Below are positions 17,082 through 26,378 of a DNA stretch of 64,000 bases, one piece after another; position 1 is the first letter of the stretch, and each line of letters begins with the position of its first letter. This stretch comes from Bin87 sp965217175. Lineage in GTDB: Bacteria; Chloroflexota; Dehalococcoidia; Lucifugimonadales; UBA3495. The translations under genes and the position numbers were made by a program. Below the pieces are notes generated by a model. It saw nothing but the letters and a program-made list of their open reading frames with translations, was not told the origin of the DNA and ran no database searches. The stretch spans positions 1,674,001-1,738,000 of the forward strand of contig OZ244251.1 of NCBI GenBank assembly GCA_965217175.1, read 5' to 3'.

Positions 17082-17145
17082 GATTGCCACGTCGTTGCGC
17101 TTCTGACATTCACCAGGGCAAGCTCGCTGCTCGCAATGATGGGGG
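17082..17145. repeat. Interrupted copy of the TTGCCACGTCG..CTCGCAATGA repeat
   Basis: GATTGCCACGTCGTTGCGCT and a second half ending GCTCGCAATGATGGGGG are split by about 25 bp of unrelated sequence, unlike the contiguous copies elsewhere in the window. Confidence 0.6.
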
Positions 17146-17200
17146 CGACGGTTGGCGGGCACCCGGCCCATGTTCCGTCACCGTTGACGGACGGGTCTGG

Positions 17201-18559
17201 TTACTTCACCGCCAGCATGTCACACGCCAGGCCCAGCATAATTTTGGTGCCGCTTACCAGGCTCTTTATGCCCACAGACTCATTGGTGCCGTGGGTGTAG
17301 TTCAGCATGGGATCGTCGTCGGGGTGAGAGCCGGAAAACCCATAGGTTACTGTCCCCAGGGGGCGGGTGAACCTGGAGTCGGTGAAACCGTTGCTGATGG
17401 CGGGCACCCACTGGATGTCGTCCCGTTCCAGGGCACTGGCGGTGATGGTCCGGATGCTGGTCGCCAACGCAGACTCAATGGGCGAGGAGTTGGGACGAGC
17501 CATGTAGTCGATTTCATAAGACACGCCGGGTATACCGGCCAATACCTCATCAAGCTGGTCCCTAACGTATTGCTCGTCCTGGTGAGGCAGGGTGCGCACG
17601 TCGCACGTGAGCCGGATGGACTCGGGAACGCTGTTGGACTTGATGCCTCCTCTAACCATGGTGGGAGTCAGAGTCATGCGCGACAGTGCCCGGAGCATGG
17701 AGGCGAAACGGGGGTTGGACGGCTCGATCTCGGCGATGATGTCGTCCACATTGGCCGGAGAGGCCTGATGTTCAATCGCGAAAGTCGATAGATGATCGAA
17801 CAGGTCGGTGGATGTATCGCGATCCGGATCATAGTTTTCTATGGAGCTGAGGGCGCTGCTCAAACGGTATAGCGCGTTGGTTCCCTGCCAGGGCAGCGAT
17901 GCGTGGGCGCTGACCCCCTTAACGTCGATTTCGACCTGCAGACGTCCTTTTTCTCCGACGCCCAAAACGTAGGTCAGGGCTCCTGCCGCCTGGATGGGCG
18001 TGCCGCCACCCTCGTTTACGGCGAATGGAGCGGCCAGCTTCTCCGGATGGTTGTCGGCAAGCCAACCGAACCCGTACCTGCCGCCGTGTTCCTCGTCTGC
18101 GCCGGCTGCAAGGATCAACCCGTCTTGCAACTCGATGCCGTTTCGCCTCAGCAGACGGACGGCCATCAGCTGAGCTGTGAGCAGCCCCTTACAGTCTGAT
18201 GCACCACGACCGAAGATTCGGCCGTCTGCAATGGTGGCGCTGAAGGGCGGGAACCGCCACTTGGAATCGTCTTCCACGGGCACGACGTCGGTGTGGGACA
18301 TGAACATGAGGCCGGCCTTGCCGGACCTGCCCTCCACCCTGGCGATCAAGTTGCCGCGGTTGGGCGCCGACTCCAGGATCTCAGACTCGACGCCGTCCTG
18401 GGCCAGCCAGTCGCGAGCCAATTCGCAGACCGGGGTCTCGTCCCCGGTGGGCATGAAGCCGGTGTTGACCGATGGAATTCGGACGAGAGCCTGCTCCAGC
18501 GCGATTATATCGTCCTGAGCAGCTTCGACCTGGGCGAAGAGGTCTTGAAGGTCTGGCAT
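17201..18559 (-). CDS. M20 family metallopeptidase (ArgE/DapE/carboxypeptidase type)
   Basis: A 452-residue di-zinc peptidase. Metal ligands and acids are H89-x-D91 (SHTDVVPV), D122 (GRGASDCKG) and E156/E157 (ADEEHGG), and the C-terminal HGTNES supplies the last histidine. The lid domain (GVSAHASLPWQGTNALYRL) is intact. The frame continues upstream to 19597 but that extension is shadow sequence over the MFS gene; ATG 18559 follows GGAGG at 9-10 nt. It probably removes N-acyl groups or cleaves dipeptides; the substrate is not identifiable. The MFS transporter gene lies 173 bp upstream on the same strand. Confidence 0.88.
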   Translation of the reverse strand: MPDLQDLFAQVEAAQDDIIALEQALVRIPSVNTGFMPTGDETPVCELARDWLAQDGVESEILESAPNRGNLIARVEGRSGKAGLMFMSHTDVVPVEDDSKWRFPPFSATIADGRIFGRGASDCKGLLTAQLMAVRLLRRNGIELQDGLILAAGADEEHGGRYGFGWLADNHPEKLAAPFAVNEGGGTPIQAAGALTYVLGVGEKGRLQVEIDVKGVSAHASLPWQGTNALYRLSSALSSIENYDPDRDTSTDLFDHLSTFAIEHQASPANVDDIIAEIEPSNPRFASMLRALSRMTLTPTMVRGGIKSNSVPESIRLTCDVRTLPHQDEQYVRDQLDEVLAGIPGVSYEIDYMARPNSSPIESALATSIRTITASALERDDIQWVPAISNGFTDSRFTRPLGTVTYGFSGSHPDDDPMLNYTHGTNESVGIKSLVSGTKIMLGLACDMLAVK

Positions 18560-18732
18560 GGCCTGTATCCTCCGACTGGTTTGTAATCGGCGTTGCGTGG
18601 CGAGTGTAAACAGGGCTATAGAGGGTGTCAACGCAGTCCGGCTGAAGGACGTTTTGTAACGACGGAAGTTCACGGCAACGACGGAATACGGGCCGCACGT
18701 GATGGCAGGATGGGTGGCGGTGCTGGCGAGGA

Positions 18733-19998
18733 TCAGTCTCCCGTGGCCGACGCAGCGGGTTCGGGAGATGGCACCCTCCCGGACAGACCGTGTTTCATCA
18801 CCAAACCTGCCACGCAAAGGGAGAGGGATGCGAAACTGACGATGGCCAGGGACAGTCCGAGGTCGTCGGTTGCCTGCTGCAGCAGGCCCGTGGCCAACGG
18901 GCCGAGAGTTATACCCGCCGAGCTGGACATCTGGATGAAAGCCAGTCCGACGGCGAGCTCCCGGGGGCGGATTCCCGGCAGGTGAAACGGTACGGAGTAG
19001 AGTACCGGCCAGAACCCCCAAGCTATGCCGTTCACGAAGGTCAGTACCAGCAGGATGGGGATGGAGCCGGTCAACGTCATTGCCATGAAAGTAGCGGCCA
19101 TGGTTGCGCCGGTGGTCAGCAGGATGGTCCGGCCCCGGTCGGACACCATTACGACCCACCCGAAGCCCAGTCCGCAGATGCCGCCCATGAAGATACCCAG
19201 CGCAAGGATGCCGCCGGACCAGACCAGGGACATCTGGTGGGCCTCCAACATCAGGGTCGGGTAGAAACTGAGGAAACCGGACCAGGCCGTGGTTGCGCCC
19301 ACGAAACCCAGGCCGCCGATCCACAGGTCCCGATACCGGAGCGTACCCTTCAGGATGCTGGCATCCTGGGATGCCAGGCGCTCGCGGTATTCTGAGGTAA
19401 CCCTTTCCCGGCCAAATATCATCCAAAGGATGGTCATCACCGCGAATAGCCCAACGAAGGTGAACAGGGTGGAACGCCAACTGTCTCCCAGGGCCATCAG
19501 GATGAAAGGCGAGGCAGCCACGCCACCACCCACTACCAAACCAAACATTGCGTTGGAGATGCTGTTGACCAGAACAACCTGGCGGGCCGGGAACCATTGC
19601 TGGGTCAGGAAGGCGCGGGCGGGTTGACGGGCAACTACGCTAATACCGAAGGCCACACGGCCCAGGATCAGCACGGCAAACACGGGGGAGACGGCCTGGG
19701 CGACCAGAGACAGGGTTCCCAGGATCATGGTAATGGTGGTCAGGATTTTGGGAGCGAAGCGGGAAGTCCACCAGCCCATTGGGATGGCCAAAGCCATATT
19801 GCCCCAGTAGGCGGCGGATCCCAGCATTCCCTGCTGGAACGGGGAGAGACTCAACTCGGCGCTGATGGCCGGCAACAGGATGCCGATGGTGGACATAATC
19901 ATGAAGCCGGAAACGCTGGCGGTGAGCCAGATACCCATGACCACCCAGCGGTATGCCACCACCTGCTCGGGAGAATCTTCTGATGAATCCTGTGCCAT
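18733..19998 (-). CDS. MFS transporter
   Basis: A 421-residue major facilitator with about twelve hydrophobic segments, a cytoplasmic charged loop in the middle (GRERVTSEYRERLASQD) and the MFS loop-2 region GWWTSRFAPK. The MFS fold is clear but the substrate is not. It sits between a divergent aldo/keto reductase and a co-directional M20 peptidase, which suggests uptake of an acylated amino acid, peptide or carboxylate, but this is only inference. No strong ribosome-binding site is visible before the ATG. Confidence 0.87.
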   Translation of the reverse strand: MAQDSSEDSPEQVVAYRWVVMGIWLTASVSGFMIMSTIGILLPAISAELSLSPFQQGMLGSAAYWGNMALAIPMGWWTSRFAPKILTTITMILGTLSLVAQAVSPVFAVLILGRVAFGISVVARQPARAFLTQQWFPARQVVLVNSISNAMFGLVVGGGVAASPFILMALGDSWRSTLFTFVGLFAVMTILWMIFGRERVTSEYRERLASQDASILKGTLRYRDLWIGGLGFVGATTAWSGFLSFYPTLMLEAHQMSLVWSGGILALGIFMGGICGLGFGWVVMVSDRGRTILLTTGATMAATFMAMTLTGSIPILLVLTFVNGIAWGFWPVLYSVPFHLPGIRPRELAVGLAFIQMSSSAGITLGPLATGLLQQATDDLGLSLAIVSFASLSLCVAGLVMKHGLSGRVPSPEPAASATGD

Positions 19999-20223
19999 TT
20001 GGGTTGGTCTCGTAACGATTCCTGAGCGTTTTGGCGCAATTGGTGAACTGCCAACAACCGGTGCAGTGTATTCCCCGCCCTGGGTGTGGTCAACGCTGCG
20101 TGGTTGTTCCTTCGGTCCATGAGGATCTGAGCGTCGTTAACGGGTCGCCGGGTGCAAGGGCGATTGTCTGGAGCCTGCTGCGGGAATATGATGAAGTCAC
20201 ATCGGATCGACTGGAGGGACGGC

Positions 20224-21210
20224 ATGGAATACAGACCCCTGGGCAGGACTGGCCTGAACGTATCGGAGATAGGATTCGGCTGCGGCAACGTGGGCGGGTT
20301 GATGATCCGGGGCGAGCATGGCGACCAGGTGAAGGCAGTCGCCCGGGCCATGGAGTTGGGGATCAACTACTTCGACACCGCTTCGTCCTACGGTGACGGG
20401 CAGTCCGAAACCAACCTGGGGCGGGTACTGAATGAACTGTCGGCGGACGTTTACGTAGGTACCAAGTTCCGCGTGACCACGCACAACGCGGGTGAGATCA
20501 AAGGCAACGTCATCGCGTCGGTGGATGCGAGCCTGGGACGAATGCAGCGGGAGCAGGTCGACCTGATTCAAATGCACAATCACGTTGCATCACTTCCGGA
20601 GGGTGGGGCAGTTACGCCGGAAGAGGCGCTGGGCGAAGTCGTCGAAGCGCTGCATACGCTGCGGGATGCGGGCAAGGTCCGGTTCTGGGGTATGACGGCG
20701 GTAGGGGAGACGGATTCTCTGCTGCGCGTCATCGATTCGGGAGCGCTACAAACTATCCAATCGGTGTACAACCTGGTGAACCCCAGCGCCGGAAATTCGG
20801 TTTCGCCTGATTTCGACATGCCGAACTTTGGGAGCCTGATCGATCGGGCATCGGCCAGCGGGATGGGCACGCTGGTGATCCGCGTGCTGGCTGCGGGCGC
20901 TCTCAACGGCGAGCCAACGCGACACCCGGTCGCCGTACCGACCGTGGCGCCGATTGGTTCGGGACGGGACTATCAGCAGGACTTGAGCCGGGGGAGCAGG
21001 TTCGGTTTCCTGATAGACGACGGTGACGCGAGCAACATGGTGGAAGCGTCGATCCGGTTTGCGCTAAGCAAGCCTGAAGTTTCGACGGTGCTGGTGGGCT
21101 ATTCCAGCATGGATCATCTGGAGCAGTCGGTGGACTATGCAGCGAAAGGCCTGCTGCCGGCTGAAGCAATGTCCAGGCTGCCAGAGGTATGGAGGGAGTT
21201 CGTGGCGTAG
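20224..21210 (+). CDS. Aldo/keto reductase
   Basis: A 328-residue AKR. It starts MEYRPLGRTGLNVSEIGFG; the tetrad is D51 and Y56 (YFDTASSYG), K81 (GTKF) and H118 (QMHNH). ATG 20224 has GGAGGG at 7 nt; the frame is open to 20152 but the extension is not AKR-like. It belongs to the family that reduces aldehydes such as L-glyceraldehyde 3-phosphate, but its substrate is unknown. It is divergent from the MFS transporter and 40 bp upstream of the DUF1989 gene, with which it probably shares a transcript. Confidence 0.87.
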   Translation: MEYRPLGRTGLNVSEIGFGCGNVGGLMIRGEHGDQVKAVARAMELGINYFDTASSYGDGQSETNLGRVLNELSADVYVGTKFRVTTHNAGEIKGNVIASVDASLGRMQREQVDLIQMHNHVASLPEGGAVTPEEALGEVVEALHTLRDAGKVRFWGMTAVGETDSLLRVIDSGALQTIQSVYNLVNPSAGNSVSPDFDMPNFGSLIDRASASGMGTLVIRVLAAGALNGEPTRHPVAVPTVAPIGSGRDYQQDLSRGSRFGFLIDDGDASNMVEASIRFALSKPEVSTVLVGYSSMDHLEQSVDYAAKGLLPAEAMSRLPEVWREFVA

Positions 21211-21250
21211 CCTGACGACTCGGCCACTACTCAGGAACGCGGGACGCAAG

Positions 21251-21865
21251 ATGACAACACCCAACATGACGATGCCATTGATCACGATCCCGGCCCGCAG
21301 CGGCAAGGCAACCGTCGCCGCCAGGGGTCAGCACATTCGAGTCATCAATACCCACGGGCAGCAAGTGGTCGATACGTGGGCGTTCAACCGGGACGACGAG
21401 ACCGAGTTTATGTCGATGGAGCATACCCGCACGACACTTGGCCGCATCATGCCTTTGGTGGGACAGTCCATGGTGACCAACCACCGCCGGCCAATATTGA
21501 CGCTGGTTGAGGACACGTCGGGCGGGATACACGATACGCTGCTGGCCGCATGCGACCGCTACCGTTACGAACTTCTGGGCTGTGAGGAATACCATGATAA
21601 TTGCACCGACAACCTGGCGACCGCCCTGTTGGAAGTTGGTCTCACTCCACCGGAGACGCCCAGTCCCTGGAATCTGTTTATGAACATACCAGTGGCGGCG
21701 GATGGCACGGTAGGATTCGAGCCGCCTGTCTCGAAGCCGGGCGATTACGTGGTGCTGCGCGCGGAGATGGACTGCGTGGTTGCGTTCTCCGCATGTCCGC
21801 AGGACATGGTTCCCATCAACGGGACCGATTGCGTGCCCACGGAGGCGCATTTTAGGGTGACGTAG
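21251..21865 (+). CDS. DUF1989 (urea carboxylase-associated) family protein
   Basis: A 204-residue protein of the DUF1989 family. Visible motifs are the N-terminal IPARSGKATVAARGQHIRVINTHG, DTWAFN, RTTLGRI, GIHDTLLAACDRYRYELLG, YHDNCTDNL and the C-terminal GDYVVLRAEMDCVVAFSACPQD. Conserved Cys, His and Asp suggest a metal site. Family members occur beside urea carboxylase and guanidine or aminomethyl-transfer genes. There is only a weak purine-rich stretch before ATG 21251. It lies immediately after the aldo/keto reductase. The exact reaction is unproven. Confidence 0.85.
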   Translation: MTTPNMTMPLITIPARSGKATVAARGQHIRVINTHGQQVVDTWAFNRDDETEFMSMEHTRTTLGRIMPLVGQSMVTNHRRPILTLVEDTSGGIHDTLLAACDRYRYELLGCEEYHDNCTDNLATALLEVGLTPPETPSPWNLFMNIPVAADGTVGFEPPVSKPGDYVVLRAEMDCVVAFSACPQDMVPINGTDCVPTEAHFRVT

Positions 21866-22043
21866 ATGCGCGTCCTACAAAGGACACCGACACGGACAAA
21901 TTCGGATTTTCGTTTCGGCCAGTGGTTCAGACCGGGGTGAGGAACCGGTTGCCGATTTGTCTTCGCGACTGTACTCGATGCGGGTATGGCAACCTCGTCG
22001 CGGTAGTAACGGCGGTTCGTCGACGTGTGTTCAGCCTCATGGA

Positions 22044-22077
22044 GATTGCCACGTCGCTGCGTTCCTCGCAATGACAG
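22044..22077. repeat. TTGCCACGTCGCTGCG..CTCGCAATGACAG repeat copy
   Basis: A full-length copy of the 34-bp intergenic element. It lies between the convergent ends of the DUF1989 gene and hyuB. Nothing else is seen in the 262-bp gap. Confidence 0.75.
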
Positions 22078-22127
22078 ATTAAAGCGCGTACGCGTGAGAG
22101 GAGTCGGGGCGTTGAGTTCTGGCGAAA

Positions 22128-23993
22128 TCATCGGGGCATGTTCTGGTTGACCCACTGGTATTCTTCTTCCTCGGTATTAAAGTAGTTGAACCGGTGGAAA
22201 AGTTTGGTGTCTCCCCGCGCGCTCAACATACCCATCCGTTTGGCTTCGGTGCCTGGCGCGTCAAACTGCAATGCCTCGGGGTCTATGACGACGCCGTAAC
22301 TGGAGAGAGCGGATTCCAGTGATACGAATCCGTCTTTGACATCGTCCAGTACGCGCTCGGCATCTCTTTCCAGCGGGTCTCCCCAACCGCCGCCCCCGGC
22401 GGTGCAGATTCTCACCAGATCACCGCACTTCCAACGATTGTCGTCAGAGAACGCCCGGATTTCGCGTTCATCGGGAGTCCCGGGATTCATCACGACCCTT
22501 GAAACGCCGCCTCCCATTCCACCGGCAACACCCCACGCCGGGAACAGATTGTTTTCGACCCGGAGACCGAAAGTACCCTCGTCGGCAAGCAAACGTACGT
22601 CCCTGACGACCCCACAGCCTCCCCGATACTTGCCCGGGCCGCCGGAGTCGGTGGAAATGGCGTAGCGTTCCAATCGAAGCGGGTATTCCATCTCCATGAA
22701 TTCACCGGGGTAATTCTCGTTGTGCCGCTGGTAGATGGCGTCGAGGCCGTCGCCGAATGGACGGGCTCCATGGCCGACGGCTATGCCGTCGGTACATAGC
22801 AGCCACGCTCCGGTGTTCCGGTCTTTCATCCTCCAGTAAGCGATGACATAGACCGCGGCGCTGGCCATCACCATGCCGTCGGTGGCCTGGGCCAAAACGG
22901 CCCGCACGGCGCTTTTGAGCTTGGTGAAGGTGTGGGCACGGCACCCGAGGGCGGCGGGCCATTCAGGCCGCAGGATGCTGCCGGGTCTGAGCTGCACGTC
23001 GTCTATCCCTGCCAGCAATCCGTGGTTGGCGAGCAGCGACGAATCAAACTGGTGGAAGTACTGGCCGAAATAGGCTTTTAGGGCTCCGTCGCTGGCGATA
23101 AAGTTGATCGATCCCTCGGCCTGGTCGTCGCTGAGGGTGGCGTCGAGGAGCACTTCCTCTCCCCGGCGGCTGAGCTTCAGGTGGAATGAATGCCACTGGT
23201 CGCCAACGCCGGCGTGGTCCATGTAATCGCGAACGGCGTATTCGCCCTCGGGGATCATTTCCAGCGTTTTTTCCCGCACCAACCGGGCGGTGTCTGCCTG
23301 GTCCTCATCAATGGCAGCTAGCATGGTGTCCTTGCCGAAGCGGTCGAACATCTCGAGCAGCCGTTCCTGAGCACGCCGAGCCGCAGACATCAATGCCCTG
23401 GAGTCGCCTTCCAGAAGGTCAGGGTATCTGGAGTTTCGGAGGATGATACGGTATGCCTCGTCGTTTAATGTGCCATTGGCAATGATTTTGATCGGCGGCA
23501 CCAGGGTTCCGTCATGGAAGATTTCGGTGTTGGCGGGACCGATGCTACCGGGCCGGGAGCCGCCCAGGTCCCAGAAGTGCGCGAAGGAATGGGAATATGC
23601 CACCATTTCCCCGTCGTAGAAAACCGGCGCGATAAATACCATGTCAGGGGTGTGAGTGATACTCCCGTTGGAAAGGTAAGGGTCGTTGTACCAGTAAAGG
23701 TCTCCGGGGCGCATGGTCTCGGCGGGATAATATTCCCAGACACAGCCGAGGATGTCGCTACCCATCGTTTCGCCGTAGATTTCGTGCCCCCTGGCATCCA
23801 GGAAGCTGACGGTGTAGTCCTTTTTCTCCCGGATAAATGCGGACATGGCGGTGCGTTCAATGATCAATTCGCACTCCAGCCGGGCAGCCCGGAGGGAGCC
23901 GCGAATCAACTGACGTGTTACCGGATCCACAGGCCCGGCATTTTTCTCCGATTCCGGAGGACTCGTGTAAGCGTGGGTATCGGGTACTGTCAT
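22128..23993 (-). CDS. hyuB: Hydantoinase B / oxoprolinase B-type subunit
   Basis: A 621-residue HyuB/AcxB-like protein. It begins near DPVTRQLIRGSLRAARLECELIIERTAMSAFIREKKDYTVSFLDARG, then YYPAETMRPGDLYWYNDPY and THTPDMVFIAPVF (typical of the family), and ends with TAGGGGWGDPLERD. Family knowledge: HyuA and HyuB form an ATP-dependent complex that opens hydantoin or 5-oxoproline rings, or carboxylates ketones. ATG 23993 overlaps the stop of hyuA (ATGA); the frame runs on to 24023 but that start is inside hyuA. The pair is translationally coupled. Confidence 0.9.
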   Translation of the reverse strand: MTVPDTHAYTSPPESEKNAGPVDPVTRQLIRGSLRAARLECELIIERTAMSAFIREKKDYTVSFLDARGHEIYGETMGSDILGCVWEYYPAETMRPGDLYWYNDPYLSNGSITHTPDMVFIAPVFYDGEMVAYSHSFAHFWDLGGSRPGSIGPANTEIFHDGTLVPPIKIIANGTLNDEAYRIILRNSRYPDLLEGDSRALMSAARRAQERLLEMFDRFGKDTMLAAIDEDQADTARLVREKTLEMIPEGEYAVRDYMDHAGVGDQWHSFHLKLSRRGEEVLLDATLSDDQAEGSINFIASDGALKAYFGQYFHQFDSSLLANHGLLAGIDDVQLRPGSILRPEWPAALGCRAHTFTKLKSAVRAVLAQATDGMVMASAAVYVIAYWRMKDRNTGAWLLCTDGIAVGHGARPFGDGLDAIYQRHNENYPGEFMEMEYPLRLERYAISTDSGGPGKYRGGCGVVRDVRLLADEGTFGLRVENNLFPAWGVAGGMGGGVSRVVMNPGTPDEREIRAFSDDNRWKCGDLVRICTAGGGGWGDPLERDAERVLDDVKDGFVSLESALSSYGVVIDPEALQFDAPGTEAKRMGMLSARGDTKLFHRFNYFNTEEEEYQWVNQNMPR

Positions 23994-26056
23994 CGTCGGT
24001 TTCCTTGGGCTCGCATGATGCAATTGCCGTATTCGTCGACCTGGGTTTCCCAGCCTGGATTGATCACGACCGTGGAGTCCATGCCTTCCAGTATTGCCGG
24101 CCCCATCAGTTTTGCTCCCGGTTTCAGGCTATCGCGCGGATAGATGGCGCAGGGGACAAATCCTCGAGATTCCTCGAAATACACTTCGCGACGTTCAATG
24201 ATGGCCTGATCCGCTCTGGCGCTCCAACCCGGAATCCTGGGCAGGGTGATATTCCCAACCTGGCCTGATGCCGTAACCCTCAAGGTCACTATCTCCACCT
24301 GCTGCTCCAGGGCAAAACCGTAGAGCTGTTCATGCTGCTGGTGGAAATCCTGCAGGATCGATTCCAGGCCCTCGCGGTTCACCCGCGAATGGCTGTATTG
24401 GAGCGTCAATTCCGAACCCTGGTGGGCGTACCTGAGGTCAGCGGATCGCGTGATGCTGTGGCTGTTGACCGGAACGCCTTCCCTGTGCAACCACGCTCGC
24501 CCTTGCGCCTCCAATTCTGACCAAACCGTGTCCATGCCGTCCAGGTCGTAGTCAGGAGGCTGCTGCAGGAAGGTTTTGGCGTAATCATTTTTGAATTTGG
24601 CGACCAGCAATCCATAAGCGGACGCGATCCCGGGGTGCGGTGGAACCACGACCTTCTCGATTCCCAACATGTTTGCCACGTCGATTGCGTGCATGGGACC
24701 GGCGCCGCCATAGGCCACCAGCGCGAAGTCCCGGGGGTCGTGGCCCCGTTCCACACTGATGTTGCGAATTGTGCCGACCATCACGTTGTTGGCGATTTTC
24801 AGGATGCCGTTGGCGGCCGTAGGAATGTCCAGGCCCAGTTGAGACGCGATTGCATCGTTGATCGCTTGTGCGGCGGCATCGGCGTCCAGCGTGAGTTGCC
24901 CACCGGCAATCTGTGTATTCACACGTCCCAGCACCAGGTTGGCGTCGGTTACGGTGGGACGGGTGGACCCACGACCGTAACATGCCGGCCCCGGGTCTGC
25001 GCCGGCGCTGGCTGGCCCGACCGTAAGGCTGCCGTAGGGCGAGACCTCGGCGATACTTCCACCGCCACATCCGATGGTGGCGATATCAAGCATGGGAAGT
25101 TGAATCGGCCAGTCGCCCAGCTTGCCGTTTAGAGTAACGGTCGGCTCGCGCTGTTTTATCAGAGACACGTCGGTGCTGGTACCACCCATGTCAAAGGAGA
25201 TGCAATCCTGGACGCCGGTGGATTCCGCTATCTGCAACGTGGCCATGACCCCGGCGGCGGGACCGGACAGCGCCGTGTACACCGGTTGTTCCACCGCTAC
25301 ATCAGCGCCGATGATTCCGCCGTTGGACTTCATGATCGAAAACGCCGCATCAGTGCCGAAGGAACGCAGGGACTGCTTCAGGTTGTCGATGTATGTGCTG
25401 ACTCGGGGTGTGACGTACGCATTGAGGACGGTGGTGATGGTGCGTTCGTACTCCCGGTACACGGGCAATACTTCGGATGACAGGGAAACGGCGACGTTGG
25501 GAAGCTCCTGCAACAGAATCTCTCTGGCTCGCCGTTCGTTAGTTGGGTTGGCGTAGGAGTGCAGGAAAGCGATTGCGACGGTGGAAACTCCGGCGCGTTG
25601 GAAGTGGCGAGCGCCGTCGCGCACTGCCGGCTCGTCCAGGGGTACTAGAATTTGTCCTTCAAAACTAGTTCGTTCTGCCACCTCCAGACAATCCCGCGGA
25701 CGAACGGGACGTTCCGGTTTCACCCAGGTGTTGGGGTTGGCAAGGCGCGGCGTGCCGTGGCGGGCAATCTCCAGAACGTATTTGAAGCCGTCGGTTACCA
25801 ACAAACCAACGGGTGCGCCCTTGTTTTCCAGGACTGAGTTGGTGGCGATGGTGGTGCCATGAAAGATGTGAACCACTTCGGCGGGGGTGACACCGCTGGC
25901 TGCCAGAATCTGGGCCAGGCCGGTCATGAATCCCAGGGACGGGTCGTCTGGCGTGGAAGGCGTCTTGTACACCTGCTGGGCGTTGGATTCGAGGTCGCAA
26001 AGCACGATGTCGGTAAAGGTGCCGCCAACATCAACGGCCACAGCATAGGTTCCCAT
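23990..26056 (-). CDS. hyuA: Hydantoinase A / oxoprolinase A-type ATPase subunit
   Basis: A 688-residue ASKHA-fold protein. The phosphate-binding signature is AVDVGGTFTDIVL at residues 7-19, followed by HGTTIATNSVLE, a second nucleotide motif DCISFDMGGTSTDVSLI and the GAGPMHA segment. It is the usual HyuA length (about 680-700). ATG 26056 has GGAAGAA. With hyuB it forms a complete two-subunit module. Substrate choice (hydantoin, 5-oxoproline, N-methylhydantoin or ketone) cannot be read from sequence, but nearby D-aminoacylase and M20 genes favour a cyclic amide pathway. Confidence 0.92.
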   Translation of the reverse strand: MGTYAVAVDVGGTFTDIVLCDLESNAQQVYKTPSTPDDPSLGFMTGLAQILAASGVTPAEVVHIFHGTTIATNSVLENKGAPVGLLVTDGFKYVLEIARHGTPRLANPNTWVKPERPVRPRDCLEVAERTSFEGQILVPLDEPAVRDGARHFQRAGVSTVAIAFLHSYANPTNERRAREILLQELPNVAVSLSSEVLPVYREYERTITTVLNAYVTPRVSTYIDNLKQSLRSFGTDAAFSIMKSNGGIIGADVAVEQPVYTALSGPAAGVMATLQIAESTGVQDCISFDMGGTSTDVSLIKQREPTVTLNGKLGDWPIQLPMLDIATIGCGGGSIAEVSPYGSLTVGPASAGADPGPACYGRGSTRPTVTDANLVLGRVNTQIAGGQLTLDADAAAQAINDAIASQLGLDIPTAANGILKIANNVMVGTIRNISVERGHDPRDFALVAYGGAGPMHAIDVANMLGIEKVVVPPHPGIASAYGLLVAKFKNDYAKTFLQQPPDYDLDGMDTVWSELEAQGRAWLHREGVPVNSHSITRSADLRYAHQGSELTLQYSHSRVNREGLESILQDFHQQHEQLYGFALEQQVEIVTLRVTASGQVGNITLPRIPGWSARADQAIIERREVYFEESRGFVPCAIYPRDSLKPGAKLMGPAILEGMDSTVVINPGWETQVDEYGNCIMRAQGNRR

Positions 26057-26378
26057 ATTCTTCCAAGCCCGTCGGTTGGCAGGTATCGAGCCCCCGGGGG
26101 ATTCAGCTGGTCATCGGTTGGGATGAGCAACGACGTCGGCCAGTATATCAACAAACTATCTGCCGATTGGACGACCCCGTTTGACATGGGCGACGATGGG
26201 ATCGAATAGGGGTCGCACCGGGGGCAGAGGCAACGGGATTGCCACGTCGCTGACGCTCCTCGCATGACAGGGGGTGAGGTCTTCGTCTGGACATGACGGA
26301 AGGCGGTGGCTATCATGCGGGAAAGGTTACTGGCACGTGGTTATTGGGCCAATGGCCCGGTGGGTAAGGAGATAAATA
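26057..26378. other. 322-bp divergent intergenic region
   Basis: Divergent gap between hyuA and the PLP enzyme, expected to hold two promoters. I see no clear promoter pair. It carries one repeat copy at 26237-26270 and ends with AAGGAGAT, the ribosome-binding site for the gene at 26379. Confidence 0.45.
26237..26270. repeat. TTGCCACGTCGCTG..CTCGCATGACAG repeat copy
   Basis: Variant copy of the interspersed 34-bp element with small indels relative to copies at 6080 and 22044. Confidence 0.7.

Noticed and set aside
17201..19597. A single long minus-strand reading frame suggesting a fusion of unknown N-terminus with the M20 peptidase
   Set aside because: The upstream 340 residues are out of frame over the MFS gene, are low-complexity arginine/proline-rich, and ATG 18559 has a strong ribosome-binding site and normal family start.
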